Source: Mnemiopsis leidyi
Lineage: Eukaryota; Ctenophora; Tentaculata; Lobata; Bolinopsidae
Direction of reading: 5' to 3'
Assembly: GCA_000226015.1 (NCBI GenBank)
Contig: JH153324.1
Coordinates: 235,037 to 260,704, forward strand
Length of the DNA stretch: 25,668 nucleotides
Shown here: piece after piece, positions 1-9,960 of the stretch
Layout: every line of letters starts with the position of its first letter
Numbering within the stretch: position 1 is the stretch's first letter
The notes under the pieces: model-generated
Seen by the model: the letters and a program-made list of their open reading frames with translations, nothing else
Told to the model about the DNA's origin: nothing
The model's database searches: none
Position numbers and translations under genes: made by a program

Positions 1-387
1 CCAAAACCACTTTTTATGATACCAGATGGGTAGAACAAATCAAGACCTCGATCTTCAGTCACTTTGGGACGAATCGGCCAAATATCACACTTGTGGATAG
101 TGGTTCCAATTTCTATGGATATTGGATAGTGGTTCCATTTTAAGACCACCCCCAAAGAGCACACTTCAAGACGGCCAATCTTCTCCAAACTTTGTAGGAT
201 TAATACTGGCATCAATACCGAATAAATGCGACCAATATTGGCCCGATCCGACCATATTCTGAAAACGTCACATTTTGTCACATGTGTGACATCAAAAGTG
301 TAACATCTGGCCGATTCGTCCTTAAGTCACTGTAGACCGAGGTCTTGACTTGCTCTACCCCTCTGGTGTCATAAAAAGTGGTTTTGG
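1..387. mobile_element. MITE-like element with long terminal inverted repeats
   Basis: The first roughly 92 bases (starting CCAAAACCACTTTTTATGA) recur as an imperfect reverse complement at about 296-387, ending GTGGTTTTGG. The two arms agree at most positions, including the shared blocks CAAGACCTCG/CGAGGTCTTG and GACGAATCGGCCA/TGGCCGATTCGTC. The centre of about 200 bases has no long open frame and carries two copies of the short motif GGATAGTGGTTCCA. Long inverted repeats around a short non-coding centre are the architecture of a non-autonomous DNA transposon. The left end coincides with the window edge, so the true terminus and any target-site duplication cannot be seen. Confidence 0.75.
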
Positions 388-2032
388 TTAGAAAAAATGC
401 CCTATGGATAGCTGGTATCGATCCATTATGTTCATGGATAGATGGTTCCATTCGAGAAATACATCTATAGCGCGCGAATGCCAATTGAAACCATAATAAT
501 GAAAGAACCTATTGTCACATTTACCATGACAGAAATGCGCGTATCTAACAGTGCGCGCATACAGTACGTTGCATGCGTGTATATCTGGGTCTTCTGGAAA
601 CAGATATTTGACAAAATGAATAACACTATATAAAAGATAAAACAATTGTTGATTGCAGCTACACTGGTCAATGGTGCGACATTCGAATTTTAGAATTAAC
701 AGTTTTGTCTAAAAGCTCCTAATTTTTTTAAAAATTAAAGAAAAATAAACGCGCATTCGCAGCCTCATGGTTATTAGCGAAAGTCATTCGCGCCCTACTG
801 AACAAGCAATATATTTGTGGACATGGCCAATAATGTTGTGATCTTATATTCACTGCCCGGTGGCTTGAGAGCAAATGGAGAATATTCAATATTTATTTTC
901 CTATCTTTTGTAATCAATTCTTGAGGTCGATATGATTTAGCATTAAAACTGGGCAAATATTTGGAAATGCTGCCGGGCAAACACTGGTCCTATCAGGTCA
1001 AAAATAAGCATTTAACTTCAAAGTTTTAGAGCAGGTTTGTCGATTAATAAGACAAAGATCGATAAACAACAATACGAATATAAACTTCACCTAATGATAA
1101 AGCAGCTTTAACACATCCTGCATGAGCTGTCTTTTGTTAAACAATTAGAAAATTTGATATGCTTTAAGCATGACGCTACTGAATATTAACAATCTTGTTT
1201 GAAAATCCGTTTACGGACATATTTACAAGATGTGTGATCAAGTGCTTTGCGTGTTCAATGTTCATCACCAATAAGAAGTTTCAATAAACATTGAGTTCCA
1301 TAAACGTTGATAAAGACAATGTAATAAAACAAGTGTTGATAATAACAAGTCATAAATAATTCAAATTATACAATTTCAACCATGTGAATTTAACACTATA
1401 CCCAATAAACTTTCGGACAGTCTTAGATAATAAAAACAACTATAATTTGACTATCCGAGGTCAAAGAAAGAAGGTCAAACGGTCAAGAAAGAGGTAGCAA
1501 TTAGCATAATTCATCCTTAATACTCAAAAACATATTCAGGCGTGCACCCAGACATTAAACGACAGATGTGAGATTTAAAAGTCGCAAATGCCAGCAAATT
1601 ATAATCATCAAGTCACGTCAGTAACCTTCAGTTCATGTAGAAATAACAGGCGGATACGCTTGTAGACGGTCGCACGTTATTAATGTAAACTTTTAGAAAA
1701 CTGTACTGTTTTAGAAAACAGTACTTTTATTGATCGCTATCGGAGGTGACTGGTGTAGCGCTGTTATCGGTCCAAACAAATGTTCGGTCCACCTCTGCAA
1801 ACTTACACGCCAGTTATTATAGTATGGTCAGTGATCAAAGCTATTATATAAATTCAATTCAACTGATCGAAAATTACAAATGAGCTAATCCTTTGGCCGG
1901 CCACGTTTGTGTCTCAGCTGTTCATCAATCCTTCACCATATTATACAACAATACAATACATAAATAACACGTACTATCTATACAATATACAATGTGCATT
2001 ATACACTAATATCAATAAATATTTGAGCTACA
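388..2032. other. Intergenic region without a recognised gene
   Basis: This AT-rich stretch lies between the inverted-repeat element and the stop codon of the minus-strand SUN gene. Short open frames here overlap on both strands, lack splice-site or family support, and look like chance. A third copy of the GGATA(GA)TGGTTCCA motif seen inside the neighbouring element occurs near 435-449. A perfect 10-bp inverted repeat sits at 1703-1724. The part next to 2033 should hold the 3' UTR and poly(A) site of the SUN gene; a minus-strand AATAAA is present near 1725. Confidence 0.5.
1703..1724. repeat. Perfect 10-bp inverted repeat
   Basis: GTACTGTTTT is followed after two bases by AAAACAGTAC, which could form a tight hairpin or a palindromic binding site. 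It lies about 310 bases beyond the SUN gene stop codon on the downstream side of that gene. No function is assigned. Confidence 0.6.
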
Positions 2033-4717
2033 CTATCCGTTGTAACTGTCTGTATCGTGTGGTCTACCATGAACTCTAAATCTGTACAAACAGGTATAGT
2101 CCTTGTTTCCATGGTTACTGAGTATTTCCACCTTCACAAAACGGAAATACTTTTCGTAGGGATTTTGTTGGACGGCAAAAGTTTGGATGGGAAACTCAGT
2201 AAACTCGTAATTTCCGAGAACGTGTCCTGAATGTACATTATTAGGAGAAATCTGAAGACAGTTATTTAAAATTGTGCGTACCGAAAGCAAGAAAGTGTAA
2301 GAAAACGTGATGTCAATATCAAAGAAAGAGAACTGCCTTGAGAGGCCTTTTTAATTTAGTGGAAACAGACGTTGATACCTTTAGGAGCATTGCCATAGTC
2401 AAGGCCAAGAACCCGGAAATGGTTTGGAGCACTGGAAGCGTTTCCGTTAGGAGCCAGCTCCAACGGAATGTGATCGATCGTGAAATATTCAGGAAATACC
2501 TAAAATCGAACAAATTTCGTTTAAGTCTTGAAGCTTCTCTGAAGATACTTCAATGCAACATTTTTGAAGATTTAACAGGATTATTTTATTTAAGAAATAT
2601 ACTGAACAAAAAGAATTGGTTGAAGTTACCTGAGCTGACAACTGTATGGTTAGTGAACCCTTGTCACCACTGAAACTCCAACAGTTCCCTGGACTGTTGT
2701 CTTTCTGAAATAATCATATCATCAAACTCGATAAAAAATGGAGGATTTCAATTGTACAGACCTGGATCGACTCATAGTAAACAAACTATACTCCCCTCAT
2801 CATTACAATAGAGCAAGACAAAACAGACCTGTATAGCAAGTCGGGGAGTTTTACAACTTCTCCAAATGGAAATACCGAACACTCCCATCCAGGGTGTGTC
2901 CCTGGTGTAGGGCTCAGTTTCTCCGATTGTAAACACTACCGCACCTGAGGGAGCGTCAGTTCAGATACCTTCATACTTGATACACGCATAAACCCAACAA
3001 TGCGGTGTTTCCAATGTGTCCATCTCTTTATTTTTACGAAATTTCTTAACATAAGACGAACCACCGTTCCCTACCTGAACTCTCAAGAGCGAAGTCAGGC
3101 ATGCCTACTTCATCAGCAGCATACAACTTGAGAGATTTGCTAATCATGTCTTGGACCTCCTTTACGTTAGTGGTAGAACTGTCTACCGAACCTACTGGTT
3201 CCTCCTCCACCTGACAACAGAGAATCGTAATGTTCCATCTCTACAACTTGTGTTATGTCCAAAATTCTATAAGTCTGAAAAGCTATAAAGTATAAACATA
3301 ACACCTTCCTCCAATCCGTATATATAAGAGCCTGACCCGTTTCTTTAAGTCCTCAAGTTCTGAACTAAGCGAGTCTATCTTTCTAGACAATCCCGACTCC
3401 AATAGCGTGATTCTGTCTTTCAGTGCGGTATTTTCTCCCTTTAACTCCTCAAACTTAGCTCGCATTTCAGCAGATAGAGCACTAATGAGTTCGGACCTGA
3501 TCAGGATGAGAAACTTCCAGAATGGAATACAGTGACTAAATACCAATGCAACAGTTTGAATATTGCTCATCTCTACGTTAGTAAATTGTTTCATGTCATC
3601 AGCTTAAAGAGGGTGGGCCTAAAACTTTCGTTAAAGCGTCACAATTAATTAAAGTACGATTTTAGAGGAAACTCACTCAACGGTAGCTTTTTGTTCCAGC
3701 TCAGCGGCTTCTTTCTGAAACAATGTTACAATTAAGATAACGATCATATATTTCTTGGAATCGTTCCGATTATCGTATTAAAACACCAGATCTTGCGTCT
3801 GAATCTCAATTTATAATAGTAATGATCTTCAGCTTTTGAACTAACGTGACGCCTTATAAATCCAGTATTAATCATAATGCTAAGCACACGGCACTACAGC
3901 ATAAAATGCATCATTCGACAGTTTACAGCCTTACAGTTAGTGCTTCGTTCTCAGTAGCAGATTCATCCTCTGTTTTTTCAGTCCTAAAATCATCGCCATC
4001 AGTTTCATCTTCAGCCAAACTTTGGTCCACAATATCTTCCGTCTCAGCTTGCTCAAACACCGAATCGATATAATTTTCTGGCGCACTGCTAACTTTATTC
4101 ATAATCTCCTCATGTTCAGCTCTGTCTTCAGAGCCTTGTTCCACGGATTTCTCGTTCCTCTCGGGCGATTCTTCATCCAATGAATTCTCTTCCACCCCGT
4201 CCTCTGTCAATCCATCTTGCCCCACTTGTCCCTCTTCTTCTCCGTCCCTACTCCCTCCCCCCTCCTCTGCTGTACCCTCTCCCTCCTCCTCCTCCTTTAC
4301 CATGGTATAAAACTCCCTGAACTTCTCCAGGACGACCTCCACCTCCTCCTCCTCAGAGAGCCCCTTAACCTCCTCCCCAACCTTCTCAAACTCTCTCCAC
4401 GCTTCCTCGATCCTCTCCTCTGAGGTGTCCTGTTCAGATTGATCTTCCGTTGATTTGAGTTGCTCAAGGATCAGGGAGTCTTTAAACATTTTGAAATCTT
4501 TCCACGGTTGCTTGACGTGCTGGATGTTCCCATTGTTTTTAAACCAAAGTTTTAGTTTTTCCCACGCCAAATCAGGATTTTCCGCCTCCAACGCTTTAAA
4601 GTTCTCCCACTTTTCGGCGGTCGCACTATTTTCTTCAGACCCAGCATCCTTGGTTTCAGTGAGACTGACCCAAGGTAGAACGAACGAGACGATACAACAG
4701 ACGAAGTAAACTTTCAT
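2033..4717 (-). CDS. SUN-domain protein (LINC-complex type), with candidate signal-peptide first exon
   Basis: Proposed exons: 4717-3935, 3714-3677, 3496-3337, 3210-3075, 2944-2829, 2704-2630, 2499-2371, 2251-2033; phases join to give 551 residues. The last six exons are firm: a coiled coil (about 262-327) leads into a C-terminal SUN domain (about 340-545) containing LKLYAADEVGMPDFALES, SPGNCW (415-420), APNHFRVLGLDYG and a terminal YTCLYRFRVHG, all hallmarks of canonical SUN1/2-type proteins that bind KASH peptides in the nuclear-envelope lumen. The first exon is inferred: an ATG with an in-frame stop just upstream, a hydrophobic signal-like N-terminus (about residues 3-19), then a long Glu/Asp-rich region. 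Its frame stops at 3923, but a GTAAGG donor just before that stop gives phase 0, matching the next acceptor. The 2371 donor (GTCTGT) is weak but is the only one in phase. Without the 5' splice the acidic frame would be a separate 264-residue secreted protein. Confidence 0.85.
3923..4717 (-). CDS. Acidic signal-peptide ORF: SUN first exon or stand-alone secreted protein
   Basis: This is an open frame of 264 codons with a genuine ATG. Its N-terminus (MKVYFVCCIVSFVLPWVSL) reads as a cleavable signal peptide or signal anchor. A short Trp-containing helical part follows (KWENFKALEAENPDLAWEKL), and then about 150 residues very rich in Glu, Asp, Ser and Gly. I recognise no domain. Read unspliced it ends ALTVRL-stop at 3923. 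Spliced at the GTAAGG donor after residue 261 it joins the SUN gene in frame. A TATA-like element 64-74 bases upstream supports a transcription start just before it. It is listed separately because the unspliced reading would be a distinct secreted acidic protein lying on the same strand. Confidence 0.6.
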   Translation of the reverse strand: MKVYFVCCIVSFVLPWVSLTETKDAGSEENSATAEKWENFKALEAENPDLAWEKLKLWFKNNGNIQHVKQPWKDFKMFKDSLILEQLKSTEDQSEQDTSEERIEEAWREFEKVGEEVKGLSEEEEVEVVLEKFREFYTMVKEEEEGEGTAEEGGGSRDGEEEGQVGQDGLTEDGVEENSLDEESPERNEKSVEQGSEDRAEHEEIMNKVSSAPENYIDSVFEQAETEDIVDQSLAEDETDGDDFRTEKTEDESATENEALTVRL

Positions 4718-4780
4718 CGTCTAGAGCTTAAACAGTCTAGCTAATACTCTAATACAACGAACTTTAACAACGTATTAGAC

Positions 4781-4790
4781 TATTATAAAA
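4781..4790 (-). promoter_or_regulatory. TATA-like element before the acidic first exon
   Basis: On the minus strand this reads TTTTATAATA, 64-74 bases before the ATG at 4717. A start site about 30 bases downstream would leave a 5' UTR of about 35 bases. The flanking sequence farther upstream is unusually GC-rich for the region (GCAGCTGTGCGC). The spacing suits a core promoter, but the motif is short and common in AT-rich DNA. Confidence 0.4.
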
Positions 4791-5571
4791 GCGCACAGCT
4801 GCGGCCCGCGTGTGATCAACTAGTGACCGAGTTAAAGCAGGAGAATGTGTGACGCGAGACAGAGATACATTATACAAATTGTAAGTGAGGGTTATTGTAC
4901 AGCTCTAACCCCTCCTCACAGGCTGTACAAAGGGTTTCCTACTCAGAGATCCTCGCTGCTAAGGGACCAACAGCGTTGTCATGGTAATGAGCGTAATTAC
5001 CCCGAGCCTATTGTAATTAGGTAATTTAGCCCTTATATGGTAAGGAGGATAACAAGTAGACGATGTATAATGTATACAATTATATGATATTGGACCCGAC
5101 TAAATACTATATAGTAAAGCAGATGGTGGCCTCATGACTTGGTGGCAGCTAGAATCAGTCATTTCAGTCAGCCGCAGATAGGCATCGCAAAACAACAAAT
5201 TTTGTTTCTATTTTGAATGGGTTTCAATATAGCTTATAGAGATGGTTTTATGTTTTAGTCAAACTAAAGAGCCAAGTATTGGCGAAGTTATGAACCGATA
5301 TCAGGGCTTAAATGTGACGCTATTTCAGAATTTAACGTTATGTTCTAGAGGAGAAAATGTTGAATGACTAATGTAACAATAACAGATCTGGGGTGGTATT
5401 GTCATGTTGAAATTATGGAATGAATCATGTTATTTACTCTATAATAGAAAGATGAAAGTCTAGAAAACTCTACATGTCGAAAGAGGACAAATAATGAACA
5501 TATAAGTAGAGAAGTAAGCCCTGACAAATGACCCTAGCAACACAACCTAAAAACCGACAGTATTCACCCAC

Positions 5572-5709
5572 CAAACGTCGGTCTGCGACCGCGATGTGCT
5601 GCTCGGTGAGTCTGACTTCATTTTCCCTGTACTCCTCCCACACCGCAACTTCTTCTTTCAACCTTTCTCTTTCTTCTTCTAGACTCTTCTTCAAATCTTC
5701 CCAGTCTTT
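5572..5709 (-). CDS. Coiled-coil coding exon, possibly an alternative 5' exon of the SUN gene
   Basis: A 138-base exon (46 codons) is bounded by an ATTATCAG acceptor and a GTGGGT donor. It encodes a charged helix beginning KDWEDLKKSLEEERERLKEE and ending HIAVADRRL, with heptad-like spacing of hydrophobic residues. Both ends are phase 0, so it could splice directly to the SUN gene acceptor at 3714, whose short exon continues the coiled coil (KEAAELEQKATVE). That would skip the acidic exon at 4717-3935 and imply two alternative N-termini. No start codon or upstream partner exon was found, so it could instead belong to an unrecognised gene. Coding character is good; assignment is uncertain. Confidence 0.5.
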
Positions 5710-5910
5710 CTGATAATTAGATCTTGTTACTATTAGCTAGGATGCTGGTGGGCTGGCGGGCACTGCTAAATCTAGATCAGTTATTTTCTGAATTTTAGTT
5801 TTTAATGCGAATAATTTGAATCTGTCTCGCTGTAAGTCGGGTCACGGGTGGTTAAACTGTTCCCTTCTTTATTAGACTACCTTTGAAGTTCCAAGGAGCA
5901 ATAGCTCAAA

Positions 5911-6064
5911 GGGCCCAAATGGCAAGATTGTTTTGATACGTTTTGTACACGTGCACAAAAAAGCATTCCGCGAAGCTTAATGACAATAATCGACGGCATT
6001 ATAATTGACACGGAAAATTCAGCGGTCGCCTGAAACAATGAAATCGGCCTCAATTCTTGTTAAG
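5911..6064 (+). repeat. Short, internally deleted copy of a dispersed repeat
   Basis: This segment matches both ends of the longer element at 12431-13117. The left part shares GGGCCCAAATGGCAAGATTG, TTTTGATAC and the near-palindrome around GTACACGTGCAC. The right part shares TTCAGCGGTC, CAATGAAA and CTTGTTAAG. The roughly 530 bases between these blocks in the long copy are missing. It keeps only one half of the 16-bp inverted repeat seen at the left end of the long copy. Confidence 0.7.
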
Positions 6065-6393
6065 TGGATAAATTACTAGCCCGACGCTAGTCACGGACAA
6101 ATGATAGACGAAACTAGGGTTGTAATCGGAATACCTTCTTATTTCCGTAATCCGTATATCAAGCAATGAGATCAGTGAAATTCGATCTAAAGCTTTAAAG
6201 ATTTTTAAAACGCCCCATTTTCCTTCAGACAAGCATCATTCCGAACGAGCTCTAAAAATTACGAATGGAATCATCTCAAATGTCATATCACTGAACAAAA
6301 ATTTGTCGTCTGTTTCTGCCATCTTGTGAGAAAGAAATTCGAAAATTTTTTTTAGTAAGACTAGACACTTTCTTTTGAGGGGGCTTAGTCACC

Positions 6394-6429
6394 GGGGAGG
6401 GGGGGGGGGCAGGGGCAAGCTGCCCCCCC
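6394..6429. repeat. G-run with C-run inverted repeat
   Basis: A run of eleven G with further G blocks (GGGGA before it, AGGGG after it) is followed by CAAGCTG and a run of seven C. The strand could fold as a G-quadruplex or as a G/C hairpin around GGGGCAAGCTGCCCC. Such tracts are common near the ends of transposon-derived repeats in marine invertebrates, and an open frame of unclear origin (6467-6709, minus) begins just beside it. Confidence 0.5.
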
Positions 6430-6466
6430 TGGGATTTGCGCTGAAGAAAATTGTTAAACTTCGTAT

Positions 6467-6709
6467 TTAGATACCCAAAAACAATTTTTCGGCAACTCGT
6501 GAAATCTGCTTGAGTTTGGTTCCAAAAACATCCACCTTTGTGTGGTGAATATGATAGCAATGATCTAGTTCAACAAGGGTGGTACGGAACTCTTGGTCGG
6601 GAATATGGATCCTGTTTATGTTCAGTAGAGTAACCAGTCTTTCAGATTTAAAGTTAAATCTAATCTGGTGCTGATCAAAGTCTTGGTAGATGTAGATGAC
6701 ATTGGACAA
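6467..6709 (-). other. Unrecognised open frame, possibly a decayed repeat-coded fragment
   Basis: This minus-strand frame of 80 codons begins (MSNVIYIYQDFDQHQIRF) without a good initiation context. It has fairly protein-like composition, including IPDQEFRTTLVELDHCYHIHH, and ends KLFLGI-stop. I recognise no family and see no clear splice sites. Its position beside the G-run and other repeats makes a transposon remnant more likely than a host gene. Confidence 0.2.
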
Positions 6710-7198
6710 ACCGAAGTTAGAGATTATTCATTTTGACCACATCCAAGTTGTTGTTACGAACACGTTCGGTTTTTCGATGTTATTGCAACCGCCACTCCAA
6801 GAAGCTATTGGATTAATCCGTTATAGCATGTTTTATTAACTTTTTTATAGCATGTTTTATTTACTTTTTCTTCCTACGGGACTAAAAATTAAAAAACCAT
6901 GCTATTACTACTACCATGCTACTAGTATTTGACACTTACGGCTAACTGAGTTGACATATTAATTAAATAACAATCGCCAAATCCGGATTCACAGTGACGT
7001 GCTTCTTGCTGTTATTCAAATTGTTGCTGTGCTAAAAAAAGAAAAAAACACCGAGTGTCGTGAACAAAAACCTGCCTCTTAGCCTGTCTAGAAATATGTA
7101 ACGGATAACTACCCGCAAGGCTTAATTATTCAAATTAAGCATATCACGCAAGCTAATTGGTATTATTAAGAACCACTTTTAAGTTAAAAGAGGCCGCG

Positions 7199-7238
7199 AT
7201 ATAGATAAGTAGATATAGATAAGTAGATATAGATAAGT
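7199..7238. repeat. 14-bp tandem repeat, about 2.9 copies
   Basis: The unit AGATATAGATAAGT is repeated twice in full, with a first partial copy, and no internal differences are visible. It is a short microsatellite-like array in non-coding DNA. Confidence 0.85.
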
Positions 7239-7309
7239 TAAACAGTAGATAACTGATCGCTTTGTCTTTTTAATTTTACCGCCAGTTTACAATTTCCTGT
7301 CTGAAATCA

Positions 7310-7780
7310 TCTTGTTAACCATGAATTAGGAGTAAGGAAGACAAGATTTAAACATCGATCCATTGGGCTATGTCCACTTCACACATTGGTTAGGGTTTTA
7401 GAAGGAGGGAAACTCATATAGCTGAAAATTAAATATATTTGAATGAAATTTTGGTTGCCTTGGTTTAATTTCAGAACTAAAAACAGACGGTATAAACAAC
7501 AAACAAGGTGAGTGCCGGCATCTCCACGCACAAACTTAGCCCACCATTCAATTGAATTTTAATTTTAATTTAATCTTCCAATGATAATATCATCGGAAGA
7601 TCAAATTATGCTAGGGATATGCCAGTGCAAGTCAGGATCCTTAACGACAAAAATTAGATTTTCAAACCCGATTAATCTCTACGAATGATCTAATTCTCAA
7701 TTTTAGTGATAAAATATAGCTGAACTACGATTAATCTGATATGGACGCTGCCTAGATAGAGTTTAGAATGTCCCTGCTAA
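7310..7780 (+). repeat. Diverged dispersed repeat, left copy
   Basis: This stretch aligns in order with 10570-10960. Shared blocks include AGGAGTAAGGAAGACAAG versus AGGCGTAAGGAAAACGCAA, ATCGATCCATTGGGCTATGT versus TTGATCTATCGAGCCATGT, ACGAATGATCTAA versus ACGAATTATCTAA, and an identical ATAGCTGAACTACG followed by a CTGCC...GAGTT block. The two copies have the same orientation and lie on either side of the plus-strand acyltransferase gene. The family is unrecognised. Confidence 0.5.
7567..7607. repeat. 19-bp imperfect inverted repeat
   Basis: AATTTAATCTTCCAATGAT is followed by a 3-base spacer and a reverse complement matching at 17 of 19 positions. It lies inside the left diverged direct repeat. 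It may be a hairpin within a mobile-element remnant; no function is assigned. Confidence 0.6.
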
Positions 7781-8374
7781 ACTGTTACCATAGTTGATAA
7801 TTCTATTTCGTTATTTTTCAAATTTGTATTTCATAAACCGAAACATGGTAACTCTTCGTACCATCCAGAATATTGAGGAGACGCGAGCTTAAATAATTGC
7901 ATGAGTCAATGCAATTTGAATAGACTTCTCTGATGTGAACCCAGTTAACATAAAGTTCATTAAAACAGATTGAGTTATGCCGGCGCGTTAGCCTCAGCAA
8001 CGAGCCATGATCGAGCGAGCAGCGAAAGTTGTTATGATTCTTTGATTTTCGTGACTAGCATGCAGATTTGAGACTATAACAAGCACTTTAGTGATCAATT
8101 AAAGTCTTGTATCTAGGTATTAAACGAGCATAGAATTGAATTTTATCATATTCATAATTTGCCGCTTTTGTTATTACTTGTTCCTCCTTGTTATATAGTT
8201 TGATATGCAAACAACATCTGGCTATTGGATGTATATTTTGTTGACCAGTAAACCTTAAAATGGTCAGATTCACTTTCTTCAGGCACAACTTTTTAAAAGC
8301 ACGCAAGGTAAAATTCAGATATCTGAATAAAAACAAACCATTCTCCTTTAGCCGCAAAATAAAAATCACAAGAC

Positions 8375-9823
8375 ATGGGAATGTCAGACGGGCCTCCAGA
8401 CCAAAACCTTTGGCTGACCCGCCAAACGGGATACTGGGAGTCCCAACTATTTCAGACAATGGACCACAGATCTAACTACAGCATTGTACTCAATACCTGG
8501 ATCACTGCAGACCACATAGACCCTGAGAAGATGGAGCAGGCGTACAGAGCCATGATGTACAACCAGCCAAACTTTAGGACGAATGTCCGGCAGGACAGTA
8601 AGGGGGTGATATATTTCACACCGGCTACCGACTTTAGTGATGTGTTTCAGTTTGTAGATCAGAGTGGGGAGGAGGAGGAGGGAAGAGGGTACGCTGGGTG
8701 TTGGTCTTTCGCGGAGAAATTAGCTGACGTACCCTTCAACTTGGGAGGGGAGTGTCCACTAAACAGGTGTGTCCTGGTGAAGAGACCAGACGGGTACAGC
8801 CTGCTCAACAAACTCCACCATGCTATCGGAGATGGAACTACCAGTTTCCGTGTGGTCAATGAGATGATGAGGCAGTATGATCTGCTCGTTTCGGGAGGAG
8901 AAGTTAATTTGGAGCCGGACAAAGTGCTGCCTTCCGCCATGGAGCTCTGTGAGTACGCTAAAAACGAGGAGGTAGTCAGGAGGATGGTGCAGCGTAAACT
9001 GGACCGGGCACGAAACCAGGAGATTATGTTTCCTCTGAACCATGAGGAGATAGCGGTGTCTAGATCACACATTCCTCACACTAACCGTACCCTCCACGCG
9101 GTAGGGACGAAGGAGGGCTTCTCCAAACTACAAGAAATTTGCAAGGAACGATTTGAAGGGAGTACTATTGGATCCTACTGTTTTGCGGTTCTGACTATGG
9201 CGAAGGCAGCTGTGTATATGAAGAAGAACGGTTACAAGACTGTGCCTGAGGGAGGAATCCCGGCTGTGTATCTGGACGTGGCGGCGAACTTGCGGACCAG
9301 GCTTGAGCCTCACCCTGGAGAGTGCTTTATGAACTGTATCGCTATGGTTGACATCAAAACAACGGTCACAGAGAACAATACTCTGTTTGACTTGGTTAAA
9401 AACGTTGGAGACCAGCTGCGAGCTGCCTACAAGGACAACGAAGCTCCACTGTATTTCCACTGTAAGGCTGAGGTTGAGACTGGCGAACACTCAGAATTCT
9501 TTAACTCAGTGCCGGAAGGAACAATATCAGAGTTCATGACAAGTAACCAAATGAAGTTTAACTATCCCACCAAATACTCCTGGGGCGAGATCCAATCGCT
9601 ACACACCATCGGTTCCATCTGGTGCCCCATATTTTCCAATCAGATCCTTCTATTCCAATGTGTCGGCGGGAAAATGTGCTACAGTGTGGTTTGTTGCGAT
9701 GGGGAAGAGAACATGGCGGTAGCTAAGGAGGTGTTCGATCTGTTTGTCTATGTCATTGAGAACTCTGATTCAATCAGCAGTGCAACAGGTGTACTGGACT
9801 TTCTAAATGTCAATGTCGATTGA
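8375..9823 (+). CDS. HHxxxDG acyltransferase (condensation / alcohol acyltransferase superfamily), intronless
   Basis: This is a single open frame of 482 residues, about the usual size for a two-lobed CoA-dependent acyltransferase. The catalytic signature HHAIGDG is at residues 148-154 (general-base His149, structural Asp153), after an N-terminal lobe that starts at the family-typical place. A C-terminal YSWGEIQSLH stretch (around 405) sits where relatives have the DFGWG motif, and the segment before it fits the second lobe. Family knowledge: such enzymes move an acyl group from CoA or a carrier to an alcohol or amine; the substrate cannot be read here. There is no signal peptide or membrane segment, so a cytosolic enzyme is likely. 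A second ATG lies two codons in; the first has the better context (GACATGG). It is on the opposite strand to its intron-rich neighbours and has no introns. Confidence 0.85.
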   Translation: MGMSDGPPDQNLWLTRQTGYWESQLFQTMDHRSNYSIVLNTWITADHIDPEKMEQAYRAMMYNQPNFRTNVRQDSKGVIYFTPATDFSDVFQFVDQSGEEEEGRGYAGCWSFAEKLADVPFNLGGECPLNRCVLVKRPDGYSLLNKLHHAIGDGTTSFRVVNEMMRQYDLLVSGGEVNLEPDKVLPSAMELCEYAKNEEVVRRMVQRKLDRARNQEIMFPLNHEEIAVSRSHIPHTNRTLHAVGTKEGFSKLQEICKERFEGSTIGSYCFAVLTMAKAAVYMKKNGYKTVPEGGIPAVYLDVAANLRTRLEPHPGECFMNCIAMVDIKTTVTENNTLFDLVKNVGDQLRAAYKDNEAPLYFHCKAEVETGEHSEFFNSVPEGTISEFMTSNQMKFNYPTKYSWGEIQSLHTIGSIWCPIFSNQILLFQCVGGKMCYSVVCCDGEENMAVAKEVFDLFVYVIENSDSISSATGVLDFLNVNVD

Positions 9824-9960
9824 ATATGTTATAAAATAATATTTCATCAATTTGAACTCGTTATGAAATTGTTTATAAGTACATAGTTGCATAAGAGAAT
9901 TTTCTCTTTTCATTTCGTAAATAGATCATGGACAGACCCAGGGAAGACGAGTATCGATCA

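Larger units (their letters stand above)
6065..8374. other. Repeat-rich non-coding stretch
   Basis: No gene is supported here. The region holds a G-run hairpin (6394-6429), a possibly decayed coding fragment on the minus strand at 6467-6709, a 14-bp tandem repeat (7199-7238), the left copy of a diverged direct repeat (about 7310-7780) and a 19-bp imperfect inverted repeat (7567-7607). The end just before 8375 must contain the promoter and 5' UTR of the plus-strand acyltransferase gene; a TATATA-like string lies near 8190, without further support. Confidence 0.4.

Noticed and set aside
4217..4709. Plus-strand open frames opposite the acidic ORF
   Set aside because: They are mirror-image reading of the Glu-rich codons (Leu/Ser/Pro-rich on the other strand) without signals of their own.
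7195..7240. CRISPR-like short repeats
   Set aside because: The repeats are directly adjacent with no unique spacers and the genome is eukaryotic; it is a simple tandem array.
8659..9490. Minus-strand open frames opposite the acyltransferase
   Set aside because: They are shadow frames of a well-supported coding region; no motifs or splice sites.
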